Source: Mesorhizobium sp. STM 4661
GTDB taxonomy: Bacteria; Pseudomonadota; Alphaproteobacteria; Rhizobiales; Rhizobiaceae
Direction of reading: 5' to 3'
DNA length: 64,000 nt
Assembly (NCBI RefSeq): GCF_000359125.1
Contig: NZ_CAAF010000021.1
Location: forward strand, 1-64,000
Of the stretch, positions 27,345 through 39,518 are shown one piece after another. The notes beneath the pieces are model-generated. The model made no database searches and was not told the DNA's origin. It saw nothing but the letters and a program-made list of their open reading frames with translations. The position numbers were made by a program, and so were the translations under genes. Numbering within the stretch: position 1 is the stretch's first letter; each line of letters starts with the position of its first letter.

Positions 27345-28199
27345 ATGGCAAAGACAACAACGAAGAGTGCGAAGAAGCTGGTTGCCAAGGCAGCCATGAA
27401 ACCAGTTGCCAAGGCCGCGACAAAGCCTGCAGCCAAGGCGTTGAAGGCCAAGCCGGCAAAGAAAGCCGCGCCGAAGGCCAAGGCGAAACCGGCGAAGGCC
27501 GGGAAAAGCGGGTTGAAGCTCAGCATGCTGAAGCCGAGCGTCAACAATATGAGCGTGCGGGTGTTCGCGCGCGCCGCCGGGCTCGACCATTTCGAGACCG
27601 ATGTATGGGGTCATACGCGCTCGCCCGAATATATGGGGCGAAACCCGGCGCATCTGACGCCGATGATCGAGGACAAGGGCCTGCCGCGCGGAGTCCTGTG
27701 GGAGAGTTGCGCCATCATGCAGTATCTCGCCAACAAGCACGGGCTGGAGAAATTCTATCCGAAGGCGCCGGCCAAGCGGGCGATGATCGACAGCGCCATG
27801 TTCTATCTCATCGGCACGCTCTATCCCTATGTGGCGCGCGCCACCTATCCCGCGCTGAACTTCCCGCAATATGCCGGCGAGGTCGGCCACAGCGACGCCC
27901 ACCCCGACAGGAAGTCGGAAGCCCAGAAGGCCGCTGCGGCCTCGATTGCGGAGCCGCTGGAGGTCTTTCACTCCTTCTTCAGGAACGGCAAGCCCTTCAT
28001 CGGCGGCAAGAATCCATCGATCGCCGACATCCGCCTGGCGGCGACGCTCGAATTCCTGGCGGTCATCGACTACGCGCTGCCCGAATGGGCTAGGGATTAT
28101 ATGGCGGCGATGGAGAAGAAGCTTGGCAAGGCCTATGCCGAGCCGGCCGGCGACGTGCGCGGCTATATCGCCTATGTCAAGTCTCAGGTCCCGGCCTGA
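27345..28199 (+). CDS. glutathione S-transferase with a histone H1-like Lys/Ala-rich N-terminal tail
   Basis: 284 residues. Residues 1-55 are almost only Lys, Ala, Pro and Thr, with repeated KPAAKA/KPVAKA-type units, like bacterial histone H1-like tails. From about 58 a GST fold begins: a thioredoxin-like domain (SVRVFARAAGLDHFETDV, then LTPMIEDK and LWESCAIMQYLANKHG) and an all-helical C-domain (FIGGKNPSIADIRLAATLEF). GSTs conjugate or reduce electrophiles with glutathione. The tail could target nucleic acid. GGGAGGACC precedes the ATG. Cotranscribed with the VOC gene. Confidence 0.87.
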   Translation: MAKTTTKSAKKLVAKAAMKPVAKAATKPAAKALKAKPAKKAAPKAKAKPAKAGKSGLKLSMLKPSVNNMSVRVFARAAGLDHFETDVWGHTRSPEYMGRNPAHLTPMIEDKGLPRGVLWESCAIMQYLANKHGLEKFYPKAPAKRAMIDSAMFYLIGTLYPYVARATYPALNFPQYAGEVGHSDAHPDRKSEAQKAAAASIAEPLEVFHSFFRNGKPFIGGKNPSIADIRLAATLEFLAVIDYALPEWARDYMAAMEKKLGKAYAEPAGDVRGYIAYVKSQVPA

Positions 28200-28500
28200 A
28201 CATAGCTGGATGGCTGGACGGTTCGAGATCGGGGCCCTGGGCTTTTTCGCAAAGCCGCTCGGCACTTTTGCGATTCCGGGCCATTTGCCACGACATCCAG
28301 AAAATCCGGCTGTCAATTGGACTTATGACAGGGACCGCTAACAGATTCGCTGTTTTTTTTAGACCGCCATGCCGTTACATTAGGATGATCAAATCGGTTT
28401 TTTCTGCGAGTTCTATCAATGGGTTCACTGGGTATGAAAGAAAAAGGTTACATAGGATTCGGGCAGAAAAAACCTTGAATTCGCCTGCGGGGGCGATGAC
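28200..28500. promoter_or_regulatory. AT-rich upstream region of the XRE-type regulator, with inverted repeat
   Basis: No gene is seen in these 301 bases. They hold an 11-bp perfect inverted repeat, GGTTTTTTCTG at 28396-28406 and CAGAAAAAACC at 28464-28474, and two near-identical direct copies of GTTACATTAGGAT / GTTACATAGGAT (28374 and 28447). The arrangement suggests regulatory DNA for the next gene. Confidence 0.5.
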
Positions 28501-29247
28501 GTGTCAATTCGGGAGAATCTCGCCACAAATCTCAGGCGGCTCTGCAAGGACCACGCCTCGGTGAGCGCGGTGTGCCGTGAGTTGCGCATCAATCGCACGC
28601 AATTCGAGCGCTATCTGCAAGGCCAGACCGTTCCCAACAAGGCCACCGCCAAGCTGATCTGCGACTATTTCAAGATCGACGAGGCGGAACTGTACCAGGA
28701 CCACGGTGCTGCGGAGCCGATGGTCCCAGGCCTGCCGCCGATTTCCGAAAGCCTGTTCAAGCAGTTGATACGCCCGCCAAGCCCTTCGATCGCCGGCGGC
28801 ACCTACTTGACCTACTTTTCCATACCAGGTCGCACCGACCTTTTGATGCGTTCGGTAACGTTCGTGCGGCGCGAAGCCGAACTTGTTACCTTCAGAAGGG
28901 TGACCGGGTGGTCCGAGCGGCGAGGTTCGACATGGGCACGCGCGCGCGGCAACCACTATGGGGTGGCGATCTCGCGCCTGAACTGGATCTACTTCAGCGG
29001 GATCAACCGCCGGCAGACAGGCGAGCCGTCGCTTATCTCGGTGCAATGGGCACCCATCTCCGAACCTGTCCTCACCGGCAGGGCAATGCTGCTGACCGAA
29101 TCCGGGCCAGCCTTCGTGTCGGTGATCATGCGGCAAGAAGTTGCCATCAGCTCAAGAAACGCGATCCGGATGGCGCATGTCGTCAAGCTCGACGACCCAA
29201 GCGTCGATCAACTCGTCGTGGGCCTGACCCGGGATGGAGTCGACTGA
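28501..29247 (+). CDS. XRE-type helix-turn-helix transcriptional regulator
   Basis: 248 residues from GTG 28501 with GGGGGCGA upstream. The N-terminal HTH spans about 5-62: NLATNLRRLCKDHASVSAVC, then RELRINRTQFERYLQGQ and TAKLICDYFKIDEAELY. The C-terminal ~170 residues are beta-rich and match no domain I know; this part may sense a ligand or peptide. It lies 239 bases upstream of the small peptide gene and SagB-type dehydrogenase on the same strand, which makes it the likely regulator of that cassette. Function inferred only from position. Confidence 0.75.
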   Translation: MSIRENLATNLRRLCKDHASVSAVCRELRINRTQFERYLQGQTVPNKATAKLICDYFKIDEAELYQDHGAAEPMVPGLPPISESLFKQLIRPPSPSIAGGTYLTYFSIPGRTDLLMRSVTFVRREAELVTFRRVTGWSERRGSTWARARGNHYGVAISRLNWIYFSGINRRQTGEPSLISVQWAPISEPVLTGRAMLLTESGPAFVSVIMRQEVAISSRNAIRMAHVVKLDDPSVDQLVVGLTRDGVD

Positions 29248-29314
29248 CAGGTGGCTTGCCCATAACGCTTTTTAAGAATAAATATACTCAATATTAGCGT
29301 AAATACCAGTAGAC

Positions 29315-29331
29315 TACGCTATACAAGCGTA
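29315..29331. promoter_or_regulatory. operator-like palindrome upstream of the peptide gene
   Basis: TACGCT and AGCGTA form a perfect inverted repeat with a 5-base spacer. A third copy of the half-site (TAGCGTA) lies at 29295-29301. The 240-base region is much richer in A+T than its surroundings and otherwise empty, so these sites may bind the XRE-type regulator encoded upstream. Confidence 0.5.
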
Positions 29332-29486
29332 AAATGTCGCGCTACTTATATTATATAAGGATGCACGTCATACCATACTAGTATTGGTACCAAATTTACT
29401 ACAATTTTAAGAAACTGTTAGGATTTCGGACCCTACCTTTCTTTCTGCGGATCCCATTGTGGGGCTCTTAAAGAGAGGGACGAAAA

Positions 29487-29582
29487 ATGGCTAAGAAAGT
29501 GAACACCGCTCCGAAGCTGACGATCAGCGCCGGCACGCAGACCGTCTTCTTCACCCAGGGCATGCACTACAACAAGCGCTGA
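29487..29582 (+). CDS. 31-residue peptide, putative RiPP precursor
   Basis: An ATG at 29487 with AGAGAGGGA at good spacing opens 31 codons ending at TGA 29580. The peptide starts MAKKVNTAPKLTIS, is Thr/Ser-rich in the middle, and ends TQGMHYNKR. It has no Cys, no signal peptide and no membrane segment. The stop lies about 65 bases before the dehydrogenase start, or 4 bases before its alternative GTG. A tiny gene with a good ribosome binding site directly in front of a SagB-type enzyme is the arrangement of a RiPP precursor and its modifying enzyme; the assignment is inference. Confidence 0.6.
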   Translation: MAKKVNTAPKLTISAGTQTVFFTQGMHYNKR

Positions 29583-29646
29583 AATCGTGAGGCGCCGGCA
29601 GGCCTTTCGCTTGCCGGTACCGCGTCTTCGCGATGGCGTCGAACCG

Positions 29647-30711
29647 ATGAAAATGCGCTCCTCAAAAACGCTGGTCTTCTATCCCGGACCCGGCAAGGTC
29701 ACCGCTTGCAACTTCCTCACCAGGACTGTGTTCGAGTGCAGCTCCGAAGTGATCGGTCTTCTCGCGGCTTGGGATAAATGGGCATCGCCGGCGGATGTCT
29801 CGCGTACCCTTGGGTGGTCGCATTCCGAGCTTAGGGCGATCGTTCCCCAGCTGGTCGATTTCTCCGCGCTGGTGACGGCCGGGTCGCGGATCGCCGAACA
29901 GGAGGCCGCGTTCTCCGGGCAGTGGGGCTGGGGCGTGCCAACCGCGCTGATGCATTTTTGCGTGCAGGACAGCGAATTCATCAGCACCGAGCAGTCGGAG
30001 GAGCGGCAGATCGAACGCGCGGGGCGCATTCCGCAGCCCGACCTTCTGCTCAAGAACCCGCCCGGCGCCATTCGATTGCCGGAGGCGTTGGACGACAATG
30101 AGCTGCTCGCACTGATGGCGCGGCGGCGCACCAATCGCACAATGGGTGCGCCTACCATCACGTTGAAGCAGCTCTCCGACTGCCTGTTTGCCGGGGTGGG
30201 TATTACCGGCGAAACCACCAATTGCGTGGGTTCCCTGCCGCTCGCGATGACGCCTTCGGGCGGCGCGCGGAATCCCTATGAAGCCTATGTCGTTGCGATC
30301 GCGGTCGAAGGCCTCGAGCCCGGCGTCTACCACTATTCGGCCGCCGACCACGACCTCGGCAGGATTTCGGCAAATCATCTGCCGAAGATCTCCGATCTGA
30401 TCGGAGGCCAGGAGTGGGCGGATGCGATGCCTTGCCTGATCCTGCTCTGCGCAAAACTCGATCGCACCATGTGGAAGTACGAGGACGCCAACGCCTACCG
30501 GGTGGTGCTGATCGAGGCGGGCCATATCGGCCAGAATATCATGCTGGCGGCGACCAATCGCGGCTTGTCGGCGTGCCCGACGGCAGCGCTATGCCATTCG
30601 GCGATCAAGCGTCTGCTCGGCCTGGAGCGCCTCACCGACGCGCCAGTCTATGCATTGACCATCGCAGTCCCGGATCCGGCTTCGCATTCCGAAGCCAGGT
30701 CGAGCAATTAG
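29647..30711 (+). CDS. SagB/ThcOx-type FMN-dependent dehydrogenase
   Basis: 354 residues from ATG 29647; GTG 29587 would add 20 residues and nearly touch the peptide gene. Residues ~20-95 resemble the small winged-helix/PqqD-like leader-binding region found in ThcOx proteins (SSEVIGLLAAWDKW, LGWSHSELRAIVPQLVDFSA). The nitroreductase-like catalytic domain follows: LMARRRTNRTMGAP for FMN phosphate binding, TPSGGARNPYEAYV, and YRVVLIEAGHIGQNIMLAA. Such enzymes oxidise azolines to azoles in thiazole/oxazole-modified peptides. No YcaO cyclodehydratase is seen in the window. Confidence 0.85.
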   Translation: MKMRSSKTLVFYPGPGKVTACNFLTRTVFECSSEVIGLLAAWDKWASPADVSRTLGWSHSELRAIVPQLVDFSALVTAGSRIAEQEAAFSGQWGWGVPTALMHFCVQDSEFISTEQSEERQIERAGRIPQPDLLLKNPPGAIRLPEALDDNELLALMARRRTNRTMGAPTITLKQLSDCLFAGVGITGETTNCVGSLPLAMTPSGGARNPYEAYVVAIAVEGLEPGVYHYSAADHDLGRISANHLPKISDLIGGQEWADAMPCLILLCAKLDRTMWKYEDANAYRVVLIEAGHIGQNIMLAATNRGLSACPTAALCHSAIKRLLGLERLTDAPVYALTIAVPDPASHSEARSSN

Positions 30712-30761
30712 TTGCCCGGTACGTGTCCCCCGAGTTCCACCAGATGAACAGGAGCAGCCAC

Positions 30762-31007
30762 GTGCCAAATCAAGCGTTGCGCCAATCCGAAATCGAAAAC
30801 CTTCAATACATTTCCACCATGACCAATGAGCTGCTGCAGATGGCTGAAGCGAGCCGTTTCCCGATGATCGCGTATCTGCTGGGCATGGCCTATGCGGAGG
30901 CATTCGATGTCCTTCGCGGCGGGCAGCCGGTCCGGCAGATGGCCAGCACGCCGCGCCGCTCGGCGCTTCCACCAAAAGCAGTGCGGGCCCAATCGGTGGG
31001 TGCGTGA
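30762..31007 (+). CDS. small protein of unknown function in the SagB cassette
   Basis: 81 residues from GTG 30762, chosen because GGAG lies exactly 7 bases upstream; ATG 30744 is an alternative. The first 50 residues are helical and amphipathic (SEIENLQYISTMTNELLQMA, then FPMIAYLLGMAYAEAFDVL); the rest is basic and Pro/Arg-rich. No signal peptide. It begins 50 bases after the dehydrogenase stop and is very likely cotranscribed with it. No family recognised. Confidence 0.65.
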   Translation: MPNQALRQSEIENLQYISTMTNELLQMAEASRFPMIAYLLGMAYAEAFDVLRGGQPVRQMASTPRRSALPPKAVRAQSVGA

Positions 31008-31150
31008 GGGAACACGAATGGCGATCTCCGATGCAGGGATGAGCTCGCTGCCTTGCCCAAACCGGTCGGAGGCACTTTGCACGCCGCAGGACCTGCTGCC
31101 GGTCCTGAGAAGGACGGTCGCCCCTGCCCGGCACGAAAGGAGCGCAAGAC

Positions 31151-31489
31151 ATGAACATGATCGCATCCATCAAAAGCGCCGACGTCACGGGCGCCGAGAC
31201 CAGGAAAGACGCTTTTAGCCGACTTGAAGCCCTGATCGCCGAACGGCCGTGCTCGTTGGCCGCTGCTCGCGCGGAAGCCCGCCAGCTCGTTTCAGAGGCG
31301 ATGGCCGATACCTGCCATTTCGACACTCTTTTGGGGGCGGTGGATGCGTTCCACGCCCATTTCGAATTCATGATGCAGACCATCGAGATCAATGGAGCCA
31401 GCGACGCCAGTCTCGGAAGTCTGCGGGTGCGCTGCCGCTTCTACCTCGAAGAGGTCGAGGCCCTCTGTCTGGCATCGCGCTATCGGTAG
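31151..31489 (+). CDS. small helical protein of unknown function
   Basis: 112 residues from ATG 31151, with AAAGGAGCG 7 bases upstream. The sequence is all-helical in appearance (FSRLEALIAERPCSLAAARA, DTLLGAVDAFHAHFEFMMQT) and ends VRCRFYLEEVEALCLASRYR. It lies 143 bases downstream of the previous small gene on the same strand; the space between has no convincing gene. The terminator at 31625 closes this group. No family recognised. Confidence 0.65.
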   Translation: MNMIASIKSADVTGAETRKDAFSRLEALIAERPCSLAAARAEARQLVSEAMADTCHFDTLLGAVDAFHAHFEFMMQTIEINGASDASLGSLRVRCRFYLEEVEALCLASRYR

Positions 31490-31624
31490 AATGGCGTCGT
31501 TCATTTGGCTGATGGCAAGTGCGCGGCAAAGGTTAAGGTTTCGTTTACCAATACTGCTGTCTACTGGTGAGCAGTTCACCTCATGCCCGCGACCGCGGAT
31601 GTACCGGCGCGGATGTCGAGGAGG

Positions 31625-31659
31625 AAAAAAGGTCGGCCACGCGCCGGCCTTTTTGTTTT
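31625..31659. terminator. rho-independent terminator, possibly bidirectional
   Basis: A 7-bp GC stem (GGTCGGC with GCCGGCC, one G-T pair), extended by A6 and T5 arms and followed by TTTTTGTTTT. It closes the plus-strand cassette and may also serve the minus-strand gene at 31722. Confidence 0.8.
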
Positions 31660-31721
31660 CAGCTTTGTTTCATCGCCGGCAATGTCTTGTCCCAATGGTC
31701 GTGCGAACCCGTTCAAGACGT

Positions 31722-31940
31722 CTAATGGTGACTGCGCCTCGCCTCGACGTGCCGCGCCAATTCCGGCGTCTCGAAGACATAGTCGCTCCAGGCCGATTCC
31801 GGAATTTGGCCGGCCAGATAGCATTCCAGCAGCAGACTTTCCTCGGGGTTGAGAGGCCGCGGTGCGCGCTCATGATCCATGCCCAGCGAGTGAAACAGAT
31901 TTCTCGTCAGGTCCGAGACAGTGAAGTGGATCGACATCAT
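31722..31940 (-). CDS. small protein of unknown function
   Basis: 72 residues from ATG 31940 with AAGGAGACGC upstream; the next codon is also ATG. The C-terminal half reads LNPEESLLLECYLAGQIPES then WSDYVFETPELARHVEAR. It is acidic and helical. In-frame codons farther upstream (to 32222) run through the AT-rich gap and are not coding-like. Convergent with the SagB cassette. No family recognised. Confidence 0.65.
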   Translation of the reverse strand: MMSIHFTVSDLTRNLFHSLGMDHERAPRPLNPEESLLLECYLAGQIPESAWSDYVFETPELARHVEARRSHH

Positions 31941-32562
31941 GCGTCTCCTTTGCTGCATCAACGTCCGAGGCAAGACAAAGGTTTCAGCGGAACTGCCGGT
32001 AACGCCGGATTGATCAAGGAAGCTGCCGGCCATCAAATTTTTGATGGCCGCAGGGCGCCGGCGACGTGAATTGACGTCTTGCTGCGTTGTTGGCTCCAGC
32101 ATCCAGGAAATTAGAAATGAAAACCACCGCGTGGCGTAGCTCGCTCTTCGGCGATAAATAAAGACCAAGAATTTTATACTAATACCATTTAGCGATATCG
32201 TTTTATCTTCGAACATTATCAAAAAATAGCAAGCATCGAATTTATAGGCTTTTAGTTTGGAATATCATATCGAATAACTTGATCTCTCCATGGAGATCTG
32301 GAAATTGACTTGCCGCCCTGCTCGATTTCCAGATGAATTTCGGATTCGCCACGCAAGCGTTGCTATTGCTGGTTTCGTCTCAATCTTGAAACAAAAGTGT
32401 AATATCGAATTTACGAGAGCTGGTTTAATAGACTAGAGCTAAAATCTCTAGAAATCGCGGATTTGCCTGGATTAGATGAGCCTCATTTAGTTCAGTCTTA
32501 TTCACGATCAAAAAAGAGTTCGGCTCCGGGTTCTCGGCGGAAACAAGGCAAGGGTCACTCCA
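31941..32562. other. AT-rich intergenic region without recognisable gene
   Basis: 622 bases, strikingly AT-rich from about 32100 to 32520. It contains a perfect 11-bp hairpin (CGGCCATCAAA / TTTGATGGCCG, 32027-32050) and a 12-bp palindrome TCTCCATGGAGA around 32291. No frame on either strand has a plausible start and ribosome binding site. Together with 28.2-29.5 kb it suggests this accessory patch was acquired from a lower-GC source. Confidence 0.55.
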
Positions 32563-33534
32563 ATGACACGCTTCTGGTCTAACGCTATGCTGGTGCTGGT
32601 GTTGGCGACGACATTCGCGCTCGGCGTTTCCTCTTCATACGCGGATACCTGCAGCGCGATCAGAAGCCAAATGCTCTCGGCCGGTCGCGGCGCCGGGTCG
32701 AGCCCGCAGGTCACCCAGTTGCGACGGCAGCTTGTCGCGATCCAAAGGCTGGAGAAACAGCGCCGATGCTCGGCGAAAAGCTCGATGGTCGGGTTCTTCT
32801 TCAACCCCTGCGCCGATCTCGTCCAGAGCAAGGCGCAGGTGCAGCGCCAGATTGCGAGCGCGTCGAATTCGGGCAGGGATACATCCGGCCTGAAGGCGCG
32901 GTTCGTTGCCTTGGGCTGCGCGTCTACAGCCAAGGAACGGCGGAAAGCGCAGCCGCAGCAAGTGGAGGCGCAGCAGCGTTCAGTACCCAAAACCGGATCC
33001 GACGGCATGAAATATGCCGGCAGCCCGATGCTGTTTTGTGTGCGCCTTTCGGACGGATATTTCTTCCCCGCGCCAAAATCGCAATTCGCCAAAAAGGACG
33101 ATCTGAAAGAGACCGCCGATCAATGCCGCTACATTTGCGACGATGTCGGCGTCGACCTCTACACGCTTAGCGATGCCAGCCGCGAGACCGAAGAGATGGT
33201 CGCGCTGGAAACGAAACAACCCTATGTAGAGCTTCCGACCGCTTTCAAATACCGCGACGATGCGAATTTCAAGGCGTGTGACGTCAAGCGCTACAACCTG
33301 CGGGTCGCCGAACTCAGGGCACGGACGGTAACGCCCGCCAATATGGCCAACGCCATCATTCCTTTGCCGACGGCAAAGCCGGATCTTGGCACCGTTGCGC
33401 AGATCCCCGAAGCCGAAGCCCCCGATGCCAAAGTCCCGGAGGCCAAGGGCGCCGCCCAGCATCAGTCGATCGAAAAACTGGCCGGGACACGACCGGTAAG
33501 GGTGGTCGGACCGGCTTTCTTTCCCGAAGATTGA
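32563..33534 (+). CDS. exported DUF2865-domain protein
   Basis: 323 residues with a signal peptide (SNAMLVLVLATTFALGVSSS, cleavage near SYA-D). The DUF2865 core is in the second half: MLFCVRLSDGYFFPAPKSQF, then DQCRYICDDVGVDLYTLSD and VELPTAFKYRDDANFKACD, with regularly spaced cysteines. A coiled, Arg/Gln-rich middle precedes it. DUF2865 proteins are common in Hyphomicrobiales with no known function; they resemble sporulation-related-repeat-like secreted proteins. ATG 32563 follows AAGGCAAGGG. It borders the AT-rich gap. Confidence 0.85.
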   Translation: MTRFWSNAMLVLVLATTFALGVSSSYADTCSAIRSQMLSAGRGAGSSPQVTQLRRQLVAIQRLEKQRRCSAKSSMVGFFFNPCADLVQSKAQVQRQIASASNSGRDTSGLKARFVALGCASTAKERRKAQPQQVEAQQRSVPKTGSDGMKYAGSPMLFCVRLSDGYFFPAPKSQFAKKDDLKETADQCRYICDDVGVDLYTLSDASRETEEMVALETKQPYVELPTAFKYRDDANFKACDVKRYNLRVAELRARTVTPANMANAIIPLPTAKPDLGTVAQIPEAEAPDAKVPEAKGAAQHQSIEKLAGTRPVRVVGPAFFPED

Positions 33535-33716
33535 TCTCCCCCGGAATTGACGAGGAAGATTGACGGGGCGGCGGCCAGCCGGGCCGCCGTTCTCGGGTGC
33601 TCCCGGCCATTGGCCCGATTCCCCAACTTCCCGGTCCCCAACTCGTAGCGGCCGTTCCTGCTGGAACGCATTGGCCGGTCGAAGCGTTGTCGCTGGAGCA
33701 ATCGGAGAGCAGTGCC

Positions 33717-33953
33717 ATGGTCACATTCAGGGAAATGAAGGTCCAGGAGATTGTCGAAGGCGAATCCATGACCACCGAAGAGAAGATCGCCAAACTTCGA
33801 GAGATCGAATCCGAAGCGCGGGGAATGCAGCGCGCGGCATCGGAAAGCCCGATGGGCGACGACGATGGCTGGCAGGACGAACTGCGCCAAGTCCGTATTG
33901 CGCTGGACAAGCTCGGCGCGGAAGAGCCCAAGAAGGGAGCAGCGTCATTGTAG
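33717..33953 (+). CDS. small hypothetical coiled-coil protein
   Basis: 78 residues from ATG 33717 (GGAGAG about 8 bases upstream). Acidic with a heptad-like core (EEKIAKLREIESEARGMQRA, LRQVRIALDKLGAEEP). No signal peptide. In-frame codons upstream to 33597 are Pro-rich and less plausible. No family recognised. Confidence 0.55.
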   Translation: MVTFREMKVQEIVEGESMTTEEKIAKLREIESEARGMQRAASESPMGDDDGWQDELRQVRIALDKLGAEEPKKGAASL

Positions 33954-34021
33954 CGTCACCTCGCTCGGCCCTGCTGTTCGAACATCAAGCGCGTCGCAGG
34001 GCATGCTTTTGGCCGATGACG

Positions 34022-34375
34022 TTATTCGCAGACCATACGGGCCCGCTTGCCGGGCTCGCTGACATTCCTGCAAGCGAGCGGCTTTGCTGGCCCGGTCGAC
34101 AGAATGGGCGGGTTGTTGGACGTCATGCGCCTGGCAGGCGCCGCGGATGCGGTGCTCCTGCGAGCCACCGATCGCCTTGGCATTTGCGGCGCTACGGGAA
34201 AGACGTCGCTCTCCAGTTGCAACTGATCGGCTTGTGCATGCGGCGGGGGCTTGTCCCAAATGCGCCGGGCGTCGAGCGGCCTGGGAATGACCACGGTGCC
34301 GTCGTAACTGCGCGAGCAACCGCCCCCGAACAAAAGTACCGGGCACAGGAAGAAAGCCAGGATCCGTCCCAACAT
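34022..34375 (-). CDS. putative lipoprotein
   Basis: 117 residues from ATG 34375 with AGGGG 8 bases upstream; GTG 34384 is an alternative. A lipoprotein signal peptide is clear (MLGRILAFFLCPVLLFGGGC, lipobox FGGGC). The mature part is Pro/Arg-rich and ends with LACRNVSEPGKRARMVCE, in which a Cys pair may form a disulfide. Convergent with the small plus-strand gene at 33717. No family assigned. Confidence 0.6.
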   Translation of the reverse strand: MLGRILAFFLCPVLLFGGGCSRSYDGTVVIPRPLDARRIWDKPPPHAQADQLQLESDVFPVAPQMPRRSVARRSTASAAPARRMTSNNPPILSTGPAKPLACRNVSEPGKRARMVCE

Positions 34376-34619
34376 CAGTAACACCCCTGCAGAAATTATA
34401 ACGCGCCTTCGGCACTGGCGACAACGGGCAGATCAGCGCAGGCTAATGCGTCTCCAGAGATGCGTCCGCTGCGATCCCAGGCTGCACAACGAGCGGATTT
34501 ACCAAATCAATCGCAGGTCGCGATCCGTTAAGGTTAGCGGAACGTTAATGCTTCTCAGGCACATTCCGCCGACGAGCCATGGAGGGAAGGTTCGGCCTTG
34601 ATCTTCGGGTTGGAACAGG

Positions 34620-38906
<4,287 letters not shown>

Positions 38907-39411
38907 AATCCAGCAGTACCGCAGTACCGCGCTCCCTTTGGACGCGCCAACGACGCCGCGGCCTTTTTATTTTTTGCACGTGATCCTTTTCGAACCTTCG
39001 GTTCGCGGGTGATGCGCAAGTTCATGAAGATTATCGCAAAATCAGCCGAGATTCGGGTGGCGCCTTGCGGACAAGACTATGGTGCGATCGCACCATACCA
39101 AAGCGCACGCCCAGCCGGAACAATGAGCGCATTCGACTTCCGCCCCTCCAGTTACGGGCGGGAGCAGCGACCGCCGGCAAGAGACAGCGTCAAATTCTAC
39201 CCCAACGGACCCTGTTTCGGCGATGGCACGGGCCATGACATCCTCTGGCCGCATGCAACGCGCTCCCGCCCGGATTTTCTTTTTTGACTAGACCGTTCGG
39301 CCAGCGAACGGCCGGAAATCGTGCAAGTCGCTGATTCCAGCGGCAAACCGCGGTCATGCCGGCGAGGGCCCGCGATCAATCCTTTCGACATGGCTGTGCG
39401 GCGTTACCGGT
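38907..39411. other. intergenic region between hybrid kinase and Pho box
   Basis: About 500 bases with no convincing gene. It holds a T-rich stretch after GCCGCGGCC (about 38957-38978) that may terminate the kinase transcript, and a 7-bp hairpin CCGTTCG/CGAACGG at 39293-39311. A 92-codon plus-strand frame (39009-39287) lacks a ribosome binding site and family character. Confidence 0.5.
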
Positions 39412-39440
39412 GTGACATGAAACTGTCATGCAACTGTAAT
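39412..39440 (+). promoter_or_regulatory. Pho box (PhoB binding site) of the pst operon
   Basis: Three 7-base half-sites with 4-base spacers: GTGACAT, GAAA, CTGTCAT, GCAA, CTGTAAT. The last two make a near-perfect Pho box (consensus CTGTCAT-N4-CTGTCAT), and the 11-base period is that of PhoB dimers bound head to tail. It lies 79 bases upstream of pstS. Confidence 0.92.
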
Positions 39441-39518
39441 AATCGAAGGCTATTGGCCTCAGCGGGTGCCGATACACAATGGCGCCGAGAGACCATCTTC
39501 CGAACAGGAGCAGGCCAC

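Noticed and set aside
31018..31218. Possible 66-codon gene between the two small proteins of the SagB cassette
   Set aside because: Overlaps the start of the gene at 31151, and its end is very Arg-rich, as expected of a shadow frame; only a weak ribosome binding site.
29487..31489. Complete thiazole/oxazole-modified microcin (TOMM) cluster
   Set aside because: No YcaO cyclodehydratase, E1-like partner or exporter in the window, and the peptide has no Cys; kept only as a RiPP-like candidate.
39009..39287. 92-codon plus-strand frame before pstS
   Set aside because: No ribosome binding site and no family character.
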